Shown here one piece after another: positions 1 to 12,485 of a stretch of 64,000 nucleotides of DNA. Position 1 is the first letter of the stretch. Each line of letters opens with the position of its first letter. Location: positions 35,233 through 99,232 of the forward strand of contig JAIWNI010000106.1 of the NCBI GenBank assembly GCA_025331435.1, written 5' to 3'. Made by a program: the position numbers and the translations under genes. A model generated the notes under the pieces. That model was given only the letters and a program-made list of their open reading frames with translations, had not been told where the DNA came from and searched no databases. This DNA is from Choanephora cucurbitarum (taxonomy: Eukaryota > Mucoromycota > Mucoromycetes > Mucorales > Choanephoraceae).

Positions 1-1300
1 CATGATAGTAGGCTTCAAAGCCTTCAAGTCGCCGTCACCCTTACCTTCTCCATTGGGTCCACATACAAACTCGTTCATTAAGGTACGAATACTACCATAT
101 CCGATAGGAATACCAAGTGATATCATGATAAATTCAATAAGAAATTCAAGTACATGTGCCAATGGTAAGAAGCCAATGTATGAGTGGTCACCATGAGCCA
201 AAAGCTCAATTACCAAATATTCAGCCGCACCCATGGCAGCAATGATGTTGGCGTGTGTTAGCTCAACACCTTTAGGAGCACCAGTAGAACCAGAGGTGTA
301 CATAATCAGAGCTAAATCATCAGGCTTGGGCTGCACCTTAACTTCGAGCTTATCTACATTTCTTTGGAGGACCTCATCAAAGTGTGCGATCTCTACGTCA
401 TCGGCTTTACTATCCTTGAATTTCTTAACTTCTTCAGGTGCTTCAAATTCTTTTCCAGTGTAAAACACAAACTTGGGCTGGCTTTCTTTTGGAAGTTCTT
501 TATATGCTTTGTTGAGTGTGCCAAACAAGGATGTCTGTTGACGTATGTGAGTCGTCTAACCAAACTAGTTGTGTTTTTTTATCTCTTACCTCAGTGAAAA
601 TAGCTTTTGCTTCAGTTTCCTTTATGATATGGTTAACAGCATCAGCTGGCATCGAATCATAAGCAGTTGTGATAACTAAACCCAGGGCAAAACAAGCTTT
701 GGTTTTAAAGAAGGGAAAGACGACGACGGGTTAGCTCAAAAGCTCATTATTGTTCAAAAAAGAAAAAAGCAATAACAATTTACCTAGGGCAGTTATCATC
801 CATTCAGCCCGTGTTTTGCAGAACAAAATGACGATATCACCATTCTTCAAGCCATGTTGCTGAAGTGCACTGGCAACCTTTTCGACTTTTTCATTGGCCT
901 CACGATAATTCATCCACTCGTAATTACCAAGTTCGAAATAAGACCATTTTCTTGGCTTATCATCTGGATTCTTTGGCTTTGACTCCTTTGTATGTATCTT
1001 TTTTTCTTTTGGTGAGTATATATAAAGTGAAAAGAAAAGAACGTCTCTTTCTTCTAGTAGGCATACAACACTTACATTGATCAAAGGTCTATATCCAAAT
1101 ACAGGCTTGTAAGCATTATCCTTGACTGTTTCTTTCCAAACTTTTGCAATTGTACAATCCTCTTTCTTCAACTTGGGATAAAGAGGTGTACTTACGAATC
1201 CATGTTCAGCATGATGACTACGATAGATATGATTCGCGTTGTCTACTTTAACAGTAGGATTAGGCTGGTTTTGTAAAAAGAGGCTTTTGATGTATTCCAT
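1..1300 (-). CDS. Long-chain acyl-CoA synthetase (partial, C-terminus beyond left edge)
   Basis: AMP-binding enzyme that converts free long-chain fatty acid, ATP and CoA to acyl-CoA (fungal Faa1/Faa4 type). At least four exons are visible: the start at 1300 to a GTAAGT donor near 1077, a second exon ending at a GTAAAT donor near 786, a short third exon (about 692-594) and a long fourth exon running off the edge from about 540. The adenylation P-loop YTSGSTGAPKGVELTH is in the last exon, followed by the GFLPLAHVLEF stretch typical of the family. The N-terminal part has the usual WMNYREANEKVEKVASAL block. About the first half of a usual 650-700-residue enzyme is present. It probably feeds beta-oxidation together with the acyl-CoA oxidase at 23-25 kb. 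The family is certain; the exact acceptor of exon 2 is not. Confidence 0.9.
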
Positions 1301-1631
1301 TGTAGATAAAGAGAAAAGAAAAAGATCGAACTATGTCATGCTGGTTTTTAATATCTCAAGTGATTGACATTGTGTCATACTTGCCAAATTATGTCCTGTT
1401 TTAAAGTCAGAACCTTAAAGAAGGGAGAGTGAAATCAGTAGTATTTGATCATGACAGTGGTGTAAACACATTATTCAAATATGGACATCAGCTCTACACT
1501 TTTAGGCATACCAACTAAAGCCTTGTTTGCAAACTCCTAACAGCTGAAGGTACAGAATATCAAGTACAGATGTTTAATGTTAACAATAAGCTTCTTTTCA
1601 GCTCAAATGGTATAATAATTTAGAATATTGC

Positions 1632-2794
1632 TTAGACACCTAGCCATTTCCTGCCGATATCAAGAACTGACTGAACATTAAGTTCGTTGTTGGAAGACTC
1701 TTGGATGTTTGAATTGCTCTGGTTTTGTTCTGATATATAGCTGAATGGATGTTGGTCAGATACAAAAGGGGTATTATCATGAAGTGATGGTAAATGTAGC
1801 TCATCGGAATATCGCCTTGTGATATGCTGTGATTGACTGGCTGTACTTTCATAGACATCTAGAGCTTCACTGGCAACTGAGTCAATAGCTGATGTAACAA
1901 TAAGATTGCTAGAAATACATAAGGTATATTACTATTTTAGTTAATGTCCAGATCGTTATGACATACCTTTCTTCATGGGGATGCAAGGTATGTAATGTGT
2001 GTCTATCTGTTTCATCATGACTGTTCTGAGAACTAGTGTCTATCATGTTGTTTTTCACGAAATTCAGTTTGTCTGAAGCGTCTTTTAGTTGATGGCCTAA
2101 AGAATTTTGTGCTGCTTCATTTATCAAAGGCCTTGATGAAAGACTCTCTTGATCATCAAAGTGTATTTCAGGCATTGTTCTGGCTGCATAAAATTCTCGT
2201 TGAGTATGCATTTCCTGAACAATTGGCCCATGAGCATACTGAACATATTCTTCTTCACCAAACTGATCTGTCACCTGATAATTTATTTAGTATCTATTGG
2301 CGTCTTTTTTTTTTGTTTAGGGTTACCTCTAAATCAGGCCTATGGTAAGCAAGGTGAGCTATTTGGTCATCAGCCAAAAATTCAGCATCTTCATTGTCAT
2401 AGAGGTCATAGCCAGCAAAATGTTCATCCTCCATATCTGTTTCCATAACAGCTGGTCTTTCAAACCGATTCTTTCTAGACCCTCGTTTGCTGTGCGATTT
2501 TTTTCTTCTGGCTGTATTGTCATTGTGGCCAAATGGATTTCGGGTAACAAAATCACTTTGGCTGAGAACTGACTCAAATTCCCAGTCTCTTGAGCTGTTC
2601 AGGACATCTCCTCGATGTAGTGTATGATCGTTGTAATAAGCTGGCTCGACAACGATATCATCTTCTAAGCGTATGTTTCCTTGTTTGAAGCAGTAGCAAA
2701 AATCAGATAGCGAAGGGATGTAATTTTTCCAGGTAAGGTCAAAAGCGCTGTTATTGTTTAAATAAGATTGCCGGCGTTGAGAATCGGAAGACAT
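1632..2794 (-). CDS. Hypothetical protein, 350 residues, low complexity
   Basis: Three exons (2794-2327, 2274-1967, 1908-1632) join in phase to 351 codons. Both introns (52 and 58 bp) have GT..AG ends with GTAACC and GTATGT donors. The product is acidic and Ser/Asn/His-rich, with a basic patch RRKKSHSKRGSRKNRFER around residues 110-130 that could be a nuclear localisation signal, then an acidic block. There is no signal peptide or membrane segment. The start at MSSDSQRR was preferred because the ten residues before it look like leader. I do not recognise the family. A low-complexity regulatory or scaffold protein is possible but unproven. Confidence 0.7.
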
Positions 2795-4232
2795 ATTTTT
2801 GTTAGGAAGGCAAGGTATATGCATTCCCTTCTTTCAGTAAAAGCCAAAAAAAAAATAAGGAAAAAGAAGAAGAGAAAGAAAGAAACTAGGCACACAGAGA
2901 AAGACAAAAGAACCATAATCACATGTAGGAGAAAAAAAAAGACAATAGTGTGTCCGGGGAAGAAACTGAGTTTATAAAGCAATGAACACGAGTGTAAGGT
3001 TACATGTTCCCCCAAAAAAAGGTTTCTATTTTGTAAGCGTCTTTCTTAAAATCGCATAGACAAAATACCCGAGACTACAAGTAAATGCATATTTGCCTTG
3101 GTGCTAGCTGGCTTTGGATGAATGCAAGTATAAGGCAGGTCAAGTAGTATAAATGCCTTAAATTTGGTAAAGAACATTGTATTCATTAATTAGTTTGCAA
3201 CAATCAATTGTTGATAACAGAGAATAAAATCCTTAAAGAAAGAATATCCTTCCAATTTTGTGTTGTCTCACTAGCTTTGAATTGTTCTCTATACACCAGA
3301 TAATCTCAAGAGATACATCGCATTTAGAAAAAGAGAAGAAAATTGACACTTTTTTGTGTTTAACAAATCGATCTCCATTCTTTTTGTTATACTAAATACA
3401 ACTCCATAAGCAGCTGTACAATTTCCTGGTTCGAGCTCAAGTACAGAGAAAAAATGTTAAGTCTATTATATGCTCCACTATAAAACTAGTTGGTATAAAA
3501 GCTGGGATTTACAGCTTCCCTCTTCGTTTTAGAGAGTTCTCCAAAAATGAGTAAGAAGTGATACCTTTTTTTTCGAAAATGAACCACTCGATTTAAGAAT
3601 GCAATTGAGTGGATGGAAATCATTTCAAGCACCAAAAAAACCAGTTGTTTAAGTATTGCTCGATATAAGAATATCAGAAATCTCAAGAATACTAGTAATC
3701 CTAAATAAAGCGATTACTGTAGCAATTTGGTTTGACTGAAATGCCATATTAAACTTTTGCTAATTCTCTTAATTGTTAGTGATAATCTGCAAAATCAAGG
3801 AGACATTCTCCTGTTTAGAATGCAACCAAAGTGCTGTAATAGGAGGGTATATTAGGTATAAGCTGTAGGATGCTCCATTGACAAATAGGCTTGAACTTGG
3901 CTCTTTGTACAAAAATGGCATGTGTGAAGCACTATCCTTTTTTTAAAAGAGGCATCCAGGCAATACATGATAGCAAACAAATTATGTCAATGAAACCTTC
4001 TGAACCTTTTAGAACGTATAAAGATATTTTGTTATGTTGATGTAATTAGGCTTTACCACTTCCATTCGACTAATATACCATTCATTGATTTTAATTTAAT
4101 CAGCAAACTCAAAATACCCAGAAGCCCTTTAAGATTATTGATGGTTTATGTACACATTAGCTTTTTTTTTTCTTTTATGAACTATTAAGCATAAATTAAC
4201 AAGATATTAAATTAGAATGGAGAAAACACTAA
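2795..4232. other. Intergenic stretch with purine-rich leader and one MITE-like repeat
   Basis: Bases 2840-2950 are strongly purine-rich on the plus strand (pyrimidine-rich on the minus strand), fitting the promoter/5' leader of the minus-strand gene that starts at 2794. The rest is AT-rich without a credible reading frame. It includes a degenerate palindromic repeat at about 3575-3719, listed separately. Confidence 0.5.
3575..3719. repeat. Degenerate MITE-like repeat (copy 1)
   Basis: It contains ACTCGATTTAAGAATGCA at the left and CTAAATAAAGCGATTACTG at the right, followed by TA. These match the ends and inner part of the cleaner 84-bp element at 41435-41518 and the copy at 57539-57711. The left edge is approximate. 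Confidence 0.55.
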
Positions 4233-6408
4233 TTATACATTATGGCCGATATCTGGCTTCAAGACCATGGGCTGACTATGTCCACTGCCATAAGCGGTTT
4301 CATCTTCAACACTATTAGGATTCATGAGAGAAGCGCCTGTAGTATCGTTGTTCAAACGAGGAGAATAACCTCTTATGATAGTTGAACCCATATCTGATCC
4401 TTGAATTTCACTGTGTGCTTGATAGTGTTGAGTATTTTGCATGGGAACTTCGGTGTATTTCTCTTCAAGCTTGTCCCAGTCGACTTCAATCGGAACAGCT
4501 TCTTGATTGATATGTGAGCCTGTGTTGTTGAAATTGTTGCCGTGTTCGAGATTGTTCTTGTCTTTTCGTGCTCTTCTTCTTCTTCTGAAGAAAACAGCAG
4601 CAACAATTAGAACAGCAGCCTATCAATTCGTTAGTCAATCATTAATTTTTTCAAGCTTTTTTTTTGACTTACGGCAATGCAGCCGGCAGCAATACCACCT
4701 TTAGCTGAGCCACTAAGTTGGCCGTCACCACTTGTTGCGTTTTCAGTGTTACCAGTGTTACCAACAGTAGAATCGTTACCATTGCTAATGGATGGGTTAG
4801 GATCAAAGTATTTGTTAGAAATAGTGATAGCATATGGGTCAGAGACATTCAACATGAGGAGTGAGCTGATACCAGCTCTGTTGGCATCAAGACCCCATAA
4901 GATAAGAAGAGTATCGTTTGTAGTCAATACGGCTAGAAGATTTTTTTTTTTAAGAAAAAGCACTAAGTACAAAAAGAAGTCTATTCCAAAAACAGTTTAC
5001 TCAAAACTTACCAGAATGACGAGATCTTGCCAATACGGTACCGGCAGGAGCATCAATATTGATTTTCTTCCATGTGTTAGTGTCAAGGTTCAATGTGAAG
5101 CAATAATCATTCAAGGCTATAGAAACTTGGTTACAAAACGAATAGAGAATAGACGCAGACAGGCTTACCTTTGCTGTCGCTCTCACCACCAAACAAGATA
5201 ACATCTCTGCCTGTGCTTGGTGCTATAGAACAGAATGAGATTGATGATTAATTTCAAGAACAAAAAGGCATACCTAAAGTGAGACTATGATAATATCTAG
5301 CGCCAGCGGGGACATCGCCTCGTAAATCAATCGTTAGCCAAGTACTATTGACAGTATCGAATGTCCAAGCTTTTGTAAAGAGAAATGGTTCTGCATTGGT
5401 GTTATAGTTGTTTTGGTCATTGAGACGAGTTTCACCGCCCATGAACAGAATTCTATGCTTAAGAGGATCATAAACAGATTTCTGATAGGCAATGAATGGA
5501 GTTGTCCAGGTTGAGAGAGGCACAGGTATAGACCAAGGCTGCATTTTAATATACAATGTAGTTAGATTTTAGGACTATAGATAAAAGTTAACAAAATGTA
5601 CCTGATTTGTGTTGTCGACATTAAAGAATGCAACTTGTGTATAACCGATGGTTCTAGACTTGTTGTCAGCAAAATTAAAAGCAGAGACGTTAGAGCTAGG
5701 TGTGGTCCAGTTGGGGTTGATAAATCTATGAAACATATTAGACAGATCAAGATATTGCGATCCGAAAAGAGACAATAGTCTTACTCTTCAAAACCGCCAT
5801 ATACAGCTAAACCTTTGTCAGGAACATAAACTCCAGAACCATAATAACTACATACACAAAAAGAGTTAAAATGAATACAACAAGAAATATTGCTTTTTTT
5901 TGGCTTTACATCTGTCTATTTCCATAGGGTGGTTCAGTATATGATGCACCTTTGCTCCACTTGTTTTCTACGGCGTCATAAATGATAGTGTCGTCTTGGA
6001 GACGTTCAGCAGAAGGGACGTATCCTCCAGTGAATACTATGCGTCTACCATCACCGAGTGCGGCTGACTGAGGTAATTGTCGAGCTGTGATATCGACACC
6101 ATTGGTATTTGAGCTTACTGGTCTCCATTGTAAATCTAATTCAGTAGCTGATTTTCCTGTTGCGTTTGTAAGATCAAGTACGTTTATGACATTCTCTAAT
6201 GTGCTTTCTGTGGCACTTTTAACTACATTGCCGAAAAAACAATAGACTTTTCCTGTCAAATAGGCACATTCTGTTTGATATGAAATAAGTATTGATTGTT
6301 TGACTTGTTTTGATATAACATGCTACCTGCACCGGAACGAGCGATGCTTTGTCCTCTAACTGTAGATGCTGTTGCTAATAAAACTACTGCCAGTTTTAAC
6401 AACACCAT
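4233..6408 (-). CDS. Kelch/galactose-oxidase-type beta-propeller membrane protein
   Basis: Nine exons join into a type I membrane protein. A signal peptide (MVLLKLAVVLLATASTVRG) leads into GAECAYLTGKVYCFFG. Kelch-like blades follow, with characteristic pieces such as RIVFTGGYV, GLAVYGGFE, ILFMGGETR, VILFGGESD and LLILWGLD, each near a Trp-containing strand. After a Ser/Thr/Asn-rich linker comes one transmembrane helix (GGIAAGCIA + AAVLIVAAVFF), split by an intron, then the stop-transfer RRRRRAR and a tail of about 120 residues. Introns are 50-60 bp with GTAAGY-type donors. Mucoralean genomes carry several such kelch surface proteins; the role here is unknown. The start is chosen by the signal peptide. 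Confidence 0.85.
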
Positions 6409-7803
6409 TTTCTCTTTAAAAAAATAGATTGTATAAAAAGAAAGGGAAAGAAAAAAAACAGGCAATAGAAAAAGAGGGAAAGAAAGAAATGCAGACGTAG
6501 AGTGAGCAACTGTGGCTCTTTTAAGGTTATGAAAATAAGGCTTTTAGTGTAACATCGCTTACCGCAACGACTTGTATAATAAGAAGAAAGAGGAGATTTG
6601 CCTCTCCGTGCAACTCATTGTTTATTTGCGAGTATCAAATGAAGTGCACAAAGAAATTAAGTGCCTGAAAGCTATTTTTTCATTCAATTCAATGAGATTT
6701 TCGTGATCAAAAGTTTTTTCTTATAGGGCTTTGCTCATCTTAGTTTAAAAGTACAATATAAGTAGGATTGCCCTCTTTTTTTTATTTTTAAAAGGGAATC
6801 TATTGGATCAATTTTTTTCTTGAGATTAACTTCTCTGCTCATGATCTCGCAAAACAGTAATTTTTTGAATTTAATAGCATGTAGTACAAAACGACTCAGC
6901 GCGGAATACAGCGCCTCATTCGAGTTTTTTTTTTCGGATACGCATATGTGATACTTTTTATCCTTGTGACTTTAGAAACCGAGGTCTCTTTCCTTTTCAT
7001 AAATGATATATAACTTGGTATAAAAGCTGCTTTAAATGGGCCATGAATGAGCGAATTCTCTTTTATTGAGCAATTGATTCCAATGGTTTACACAGCTTCA
7101 CTCTAGCCTAGATAAAGTATGACAAATATGATGTGGTAATTTAACAGGTTATACACTGATCCCAAAATTGGCCCATTTCCTCGCTTTTTAAACTCAGTAT
7201 TAGATACATGCTTAAAGAGACCCTCGAAGTACAAAAGCATTATTGGTCCTGGTTTCTTTTTTTTTTGTTAATGATCAAGTGAAAAATTTGTTTTGGAAAT
7301 GAAGTTAAGTAAGCAAAGCTATTGTCTGGTAGCATCGTCTTTTTTATTGATGACTCGTTGACATCCAACTTTCATACTATCCACTGAACGAACAATAAGA
7401 TCATCAATCCTATTCCATTCCTCCTGGAACAGTTGCTTTAGTTCTTGGTAGAGCATCTATTGCATACAACGAATGCAATCCTTCTTGATTATGTTTCCTC
7501 TAAAGCTGTAGGTCTATTTTCAGATTGGACCTGCATAGTTTATAATCTTACTCCGCTGTTCTTACAACTACGGTTCATGGTATGTACCAAATATATTTGC
7601 TAGAAATGAAAGAGCCTGTTGCTGATAACATGAAGTGTTCTAGCCATAATGCTTATTTACGGTATTCGAGTCATTTGCTCTTCCAGTTGCTATTAGCATG
7701 CGGCTTCTTGTTTTTTTTCAAAGTCTCAGCGGGCTTTTTTTAACAGTTATTTGGATGGTAAAAGTAGATAGAGCAACAAAGCATCGACACAAACGGTGAC
7801 GGA
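6409..7803. other. Gene-poor AT-rich intergenic region
   Basis: The first 150 bp are pyrimidine/purine-biased leader of the kelch gene. No open frame with coding character, tRNA or clear repeat was found in the remainder. Runs of T (7-12) are frequent. Confidence 0.4.
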
Positions 7804-7859
7804 TTACGCTAAGAATATAAATTTTATATAGCTATGCTTATGATGAGGCTTTATATGTG

Positions 7860-7866
<7 letters not shown>

Positions 7867-7890
<24 letters not shown>
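7867..7890. repeat. (AT)n microsatellite
   Basis: Twelve perfect AT units lie in an otherwise mixed-composition stretch. Confidence 0.9.
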
Positions 7891-8559
7891 GCAAATAACA
7901 AAAGCTGCACTCCATTGTTTGCGCATTTGTAGTAATATCAAGGCTATATGGATGAGTCTATTAGCGCTAAAACTAGCTGTAAGCAATAGCTCAGCAATCA
8001 TAGCCTTGACTGATATCCGCTTCTTTCTTAGCTTATCAAGCAGACTGAACTCTGTGTGCAAAGCCATGAATACGCTGGCAACTTGAGCTTCACTGCTTTC
8101 TTGACACACTTTTTCATAACAATCCATTTAAGACGTTTGTTCATCCGTACCAGTTCCTTTTCTTGTCAGATAGAAGGAGAGCCAAAGAAGATAAAATAGG
8201 TATAAAGAAAAATCAAAAGCTCTAGTTGTTTGCCTTTGTTTTCATCCTCTTCCCTGGTGAGATATAGGCTTCATCAGAGCTGCAAAAGCAGCTTTTAAGT
8301 GTAAGCTCATCATTCGCTAAACACTTCTCAATTGTCTCATGTTGTCTCACTATATCCTATTGTCATTTTTCTTTGTTTTATAGCTACCCGAACCAAATAT
8401 ATTTTGTCTTTCTCATCAAAGTAAACGATATGTATGTTTACTCATTCTCTCGGTTACTTGAGAAAAAAGTAAAGCCTGTTGTGAATGTAAGAGTGGAACA
8501 AAGAAATCCTTTAGAACTTGTATAGTTTATTAAAGAAAAATCAGATGTCGTTTATAGCT

Positions 8560-9060
8560 ATGGATTATCTAGGTATTTATATCTTTCAGGTCGGATGAAC
8601 TAATTCTTTCATCTAGAGATGATCAGGGAATCTATTTTAATATCGAGGATACGGAACAGTACATCATTGACCATGTCTCAGATATTCAGTCTACTCAGCT
8701 CTCAGGTCGTAGCTGATCTGAGATGGTAAGATAGACAGAAATTAATTTAATAAAATCTTTAGCACCATCTTGTCATTTTCATTGTCACCTCAATTCTGAT
8801 TCGGTACAGCTGATATCAATAGTTATCCACATCGATAAGGCCTGAGTCCCAAGAGCTAATTGGTCTATTTGATATGTGATCCAATTTGTCTCTCAAGTTA
8901 GCATCATATTAGAATCGATCTCTAAAGGATACATAGATGAAGTAGACATTGATCCATTACAGTTACTCTATTTCTATTCTAGACTTTATATCCAGATATA
9001 GCATGTATTAATGATACAGTGTATCATTTATTTCGTAATCAGTATATAGATTCTAAATGT
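8560..9060. other. Stretch unusually rich in GATC/ATCT words
   Basis: About 500 bp contain many GATC, GATAT, ATCTAGA and TATCGA-like words and few homopolymer runs, unlike the T/A-run-rich flanks. No open frame lies in it. A similar texture is seen at about 55.7-56.5 kb. It may be old transposon sequence; no ends were found. Confidence 0.25.
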
Positions 9061-11458
9061 TCACAACAAAGCCCAGCGTAATTAAGAGCACGACTTATCG
9101 CATCTCGAGCTTTTTTTCTGATACTTGGCTTTCCAAGGTGTGTCTCTCTGAATAAAGTACAAATGATGAGCTTGAGAAACACAAGAATCAAATGATATAT
9201 GCTATTACTTACGCTAGAGATGAAAGTCATATACCTTGAAGTGTTTCCTAGGTGTCAAACTAACTTTTGATTTTCAGCTTGTCAATGCCTAGCACACGCA
9301 TTTTTAGCTTATGGCTATCTTCTTTTTGTGCTTATTAAAGTGTGTCGTGTCAACTTTGCAGATGGTGCCAGAGACCTCAATCAACCCTACCTCTAAATCT
9401 ATCAAGACATCATCAATTCTTGAGGGGCTAGCTGCTTTGCCTTCGGATGACATCAAAATATCATTTTCATCATTCAGTGCCACTTCAATTTTTTCAAGCG
9501 TTATTGCAGCCTGATATTTCAAGTCATGCTACTGAAGACATTCACCATAGGTGTATTGCCAATTCACAGTTGATCTACACATACGAATCAGTAGATCATC
9601 GACAAAACTAACAGTACAAACAATTCAAGCTTGCCTCTTTCTCCTTTAGAGCATGGCGTTCAAGCTTTTCTGTTTTTTTTTCTACAACCAGAAGACAACT
9701 CAGCTAACCTATGTTTGGCTTTGCAATGCTGATAGCACACGCTTATTTTTCCAAATTTCAGTGTTTTCATTGAACGAATCAGCTAATTCTGACAACTTAT
9801 ATGAACACATATATTGCTTACTTAAACTTACACCTCAATCATAGCAAGCTTTATATTTTGAGTTCGAAAATGTCTTTTGGTTGCCGCAAGGAGAGCAAAA
9901 CCAGACTTCAACTGACGCAATACCGCTATGTGTGAATTTGTGGATTTACAAAGAAGTAGAGATAAAAAAAATTAGAAGAAATATAAACGGATGGAAGCAG
10001 CTGTTTTTTCCTTTTGTATCACAAGCTTAAATAGCTGAACAATGGATCCCACGTAGCTGCAGCATAATCTGTCTCAAAGCTCAGTAATAAAATGGCTTGA
10101 TAAAAGAAAAAGAGGGATTGGTTTGATTACGCTTACTTTTAAATATTTAGCTTCTCAAGGTACCTTGTTTTTGCCTCTATAATTTTATCGGTCTTGTTCA
10201 AAAGGATCAAGATCGACATAGACATTGCGTTTTCAACAAGCATGCTCGATAAACACTATAGCATTAACCTCCAATTGCATATCATGACACATCATACAAA
10301 CAAATAATGTTATCAGGATTGCAGCTAAGCCAATAGATAGATGTCAATAATTAAAGAGGAAGATGTCTAATTACGCAATAGCGAAGGTTCTGGAGTGCAA
10401 AAGTGTCAAAGAGGTAAGGTATGAATGGCGAAATAGAAAGGGATACATTGCGTTTAATACAGCTTTTATTTTAAATTCTGAAGATATCTGGTTCAACATT
10501 TATGCTAGTAGAAGAAGTTAATGCTCTTCTTTTTCGAATAATTTGCTGAAGTAGTTCTTCAAAGGTAAGAGAGACTCATTGTATAGCAAATGGGTACTTT
10601 TTTTCTTTGTTCATTAATGAGGCTTTCCTTAACAATCAATGCATGTTCTGCTTTTAATTCTTTTCATAACAGCAGCTAGGTCAACTTTGTCAGAAATAGT
10701 AAACTGAGAAACAGACATGAACATTTGCGACATTAAGCATTACTCTAGCAAACTTTTTTTTTGTTTTCTTCACTTATGTTGTAGTTGATAAATCAGTGAC
10801 AGAATCACAAGCATTTTTCTTGCAGAAGCAACAAACGATTCAATCAATAGGTTTACAAACAATAAACAGTTTTTGTTTAAAAAAGCTATATTAAGTTTGT
10901 CTATAATCAAGAAGATATAGGCCATGCTTCAAAGAGACTTTTCTCTTTTTTCAATTCGATTTAAACAGGACAGGCTTCATCTGAATCTCAAGTTTACAGA
11001 ATACAGCAGGTTTTGTTCTTTCTAGTTTACTATAGTAATTCATTGGCTGAGCAAGCTCAAGATTGTCCACAGCAAGAAATAGAGAAGCATGTGCTCGCTT
11101 TTCAGGAGTAAAAAAAAAAGGACATGAACTAGCCATTATGTATCATGACAAGGAGCAAGTTACCATTTGTTTATGAATGCATTAAGCTCTGTTCAATCAA
11201 TGGATAGTGTATTTGTCTTCTTCTTCTCTCTATTTCGTTTTGAGAAATTCGGACTTCATCGAACGCTTTAGACAAAACACAAATGGGATAAAAGAAGTTG
11301 TACATGAAGATCCACAAAGAAAAAAGAGAGAGGACAGACCTGACTAAGCCAAACCGCAAAACGTTTGCTTCAGTTTTTAAAAGTATTTCCATATGACTGA
11401 TTTATACTACATTTAAAGAAACTGAGCACAGCAGCATTTATATCTATTGAATTTACTT

Positions 11459-11646
11459 TTATTTGACGAGCTCCTTTGTCTTACTTACTGTCAAAGCTGG
11501 TGCCTGAAACGACTAAAATGAAGAGCTCAAAATGTAGGATACCAGTGTGCATACAGATAGCTTACCTTGTACTTAAAAGCAGACTTGAACTTCTTCTTAA
11601 CAGACGAGTGATTCATTGAAGTAAACGGAACAAATCTGAAAGTCAT
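11459..11646 (-). CDS. Possible 44-residue basic protein
   Basis: Exon 1 (11646-11566) encodes MTFRFVPFTSMNHSSVKKKF and a few more basic residues, and ends at a GTAAGC donor. A 35-45 bp intron ends in TTTTAG or TTTCAG (same frame). The second exon ends with ALTVSKTKELVK and a stop at 11459. The gene would be divergent from the PH-domain gene at 11924. The intron signals are good, but the product is too short to recognise and chance cannot be excluded. Confidence 0.3.
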
Positions 11647-11923
11647 CCGAATCTGAAACTCAAATCTTTGTTCAACGTTAATTTTAGATCTACTACTTTA
11701 GGTAAATTAAGAAAAACAAGGAGGGCGAGAGAAAGAGCAGAAGCATTAGTCACGAATTTTCATTGTTAGAATAATAAATGAAATTAATCGTTCACTCAGT
11801 CCTTACACTCTCTCCTCCTCCAATTAATTGTATTTAATTTTGTCAAACAATAGAGTCTCAAGTAAGTTTATAATGACCCTTGGTCACTAACCCATTCTTC
11901 ATTTCTTTCTTTCGCTTACCCAA

Positions 11924-12485
11924 ATGGCCTTTTTGAAATGGGGATGGCTTCTACATAAAAAATCCAATTCGAGCATCAAGTACTCCATCTGGAAGCGGCG
12001 ATATCTTGTACTGACAACTACTTCTATCTGTATACATAAATCAGAGGTGACAAGAAACTAAAGAGTAGCATACTAACTTCATACTCATCAACAAACTGTA
12101 GAAAGGAGTCATTTCACACAAAAACCAACGCTATAAATCTTATGGCTGGTCTAATTTTCAAAATGTAAAGAGACAAGGTACACATGCCTTTCTTGTAGAA
12201 TCTCGATACCCAAAACTATATGCATCGCTATATTTTCAAAGTAAAAACGATCAAGAGAGAAATCATTGGCTTCAGGCAATTTATGAGCAATTACACCTAA
12301 CACTCAAAAGATGGTCCTTCAATCAAACAACAAATTCTTGTCTGTCAACATCGTCTGTTCTCGACAAATGGCTGGACCATTATGATATGACAGATCATAC
12401 CAGCTTTCATTCTATTTCGTCTGAATCTACAGCAATAACAAAGAAAAGGACCTTATTATCTAGACTTGCTTCCCTTTTCTTCTGA
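11924..12485 (+). CDS. Short PH-domain protein (two exons, 168 residues)
   Basis: Exon 1 (11924-12046, 41 codons) begins MAFLKWGWLLHKKSNS and continues IWKRRYLVL. This is the classic first part of a pleckstrin-homology domain: an aromatic-G-x-L strand, then WKRRYLVL. A 55-bp intron (GTGACA donor, perfect TACTAAC branch, TGTAG acceptor) joins in phase 0 to exon 2 (12102-12485), which runs through THAFLVESRYPKLYASLYF to RNHWLQAIYEQL. That matches the final strand and the C-terminal Trp-containing helix of a PH domain. About 70 further residues are Ser/Thr-rich. PH domains bind phosphoinositides or proteins at membranes; the ligand here is unknown. The phase, intron signals and fold pattern make this convincing although neither exon is long. 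Confidence 0.8.

Larger units (their letters stand above)
7804..11392 (-). pseudogene. Scattered minus-strand coding-like fragments, unassigned
   Basis: A series of minus-strand frames with helical, charged composition and plausible splice signals lies here: 11392-11171 (KAFDEVRISQNEIERRRRQI), 11136-10951 (PEKRAHASLFLAVDNLELAQ), near 10700 (SQFTISDKVDLAAVMKRIKS), near 10580-10460 (EELLQQIIRKRRALTSSTS), near 9930-9840 (LRQLKSGFALLAATKRHFR), near 9820-9720 (ELADSFNENTEIWKNKRVL), 9522-9390 (YQAAITLEKIEVALNDEND), 9150-9040 and 8127-7890 (MALHTEFSLLDKLRKKRIS). I could not join them into one uninterrupted frame; stops or missing splice sites fall between several. They may be one decayed multi-exon gene, or two or three small helical-protein genes. 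No family is recognised. Confidence 0.3.

Noticed and set aside
2758..3015. A hydrophobic minus-strand frame upstream of the gene starting at 2794
   Set aside because: It reads through a poly-pyrimidine leader, which gives Phe/Leu runs; it is out of frame with the real start.
7859..8086. A plus-strand frame beginning in the AT microsatellite
   Set aside because: The start lies in a simple repeat and the rest mirrors the minus-strand fragment; no coding signature.
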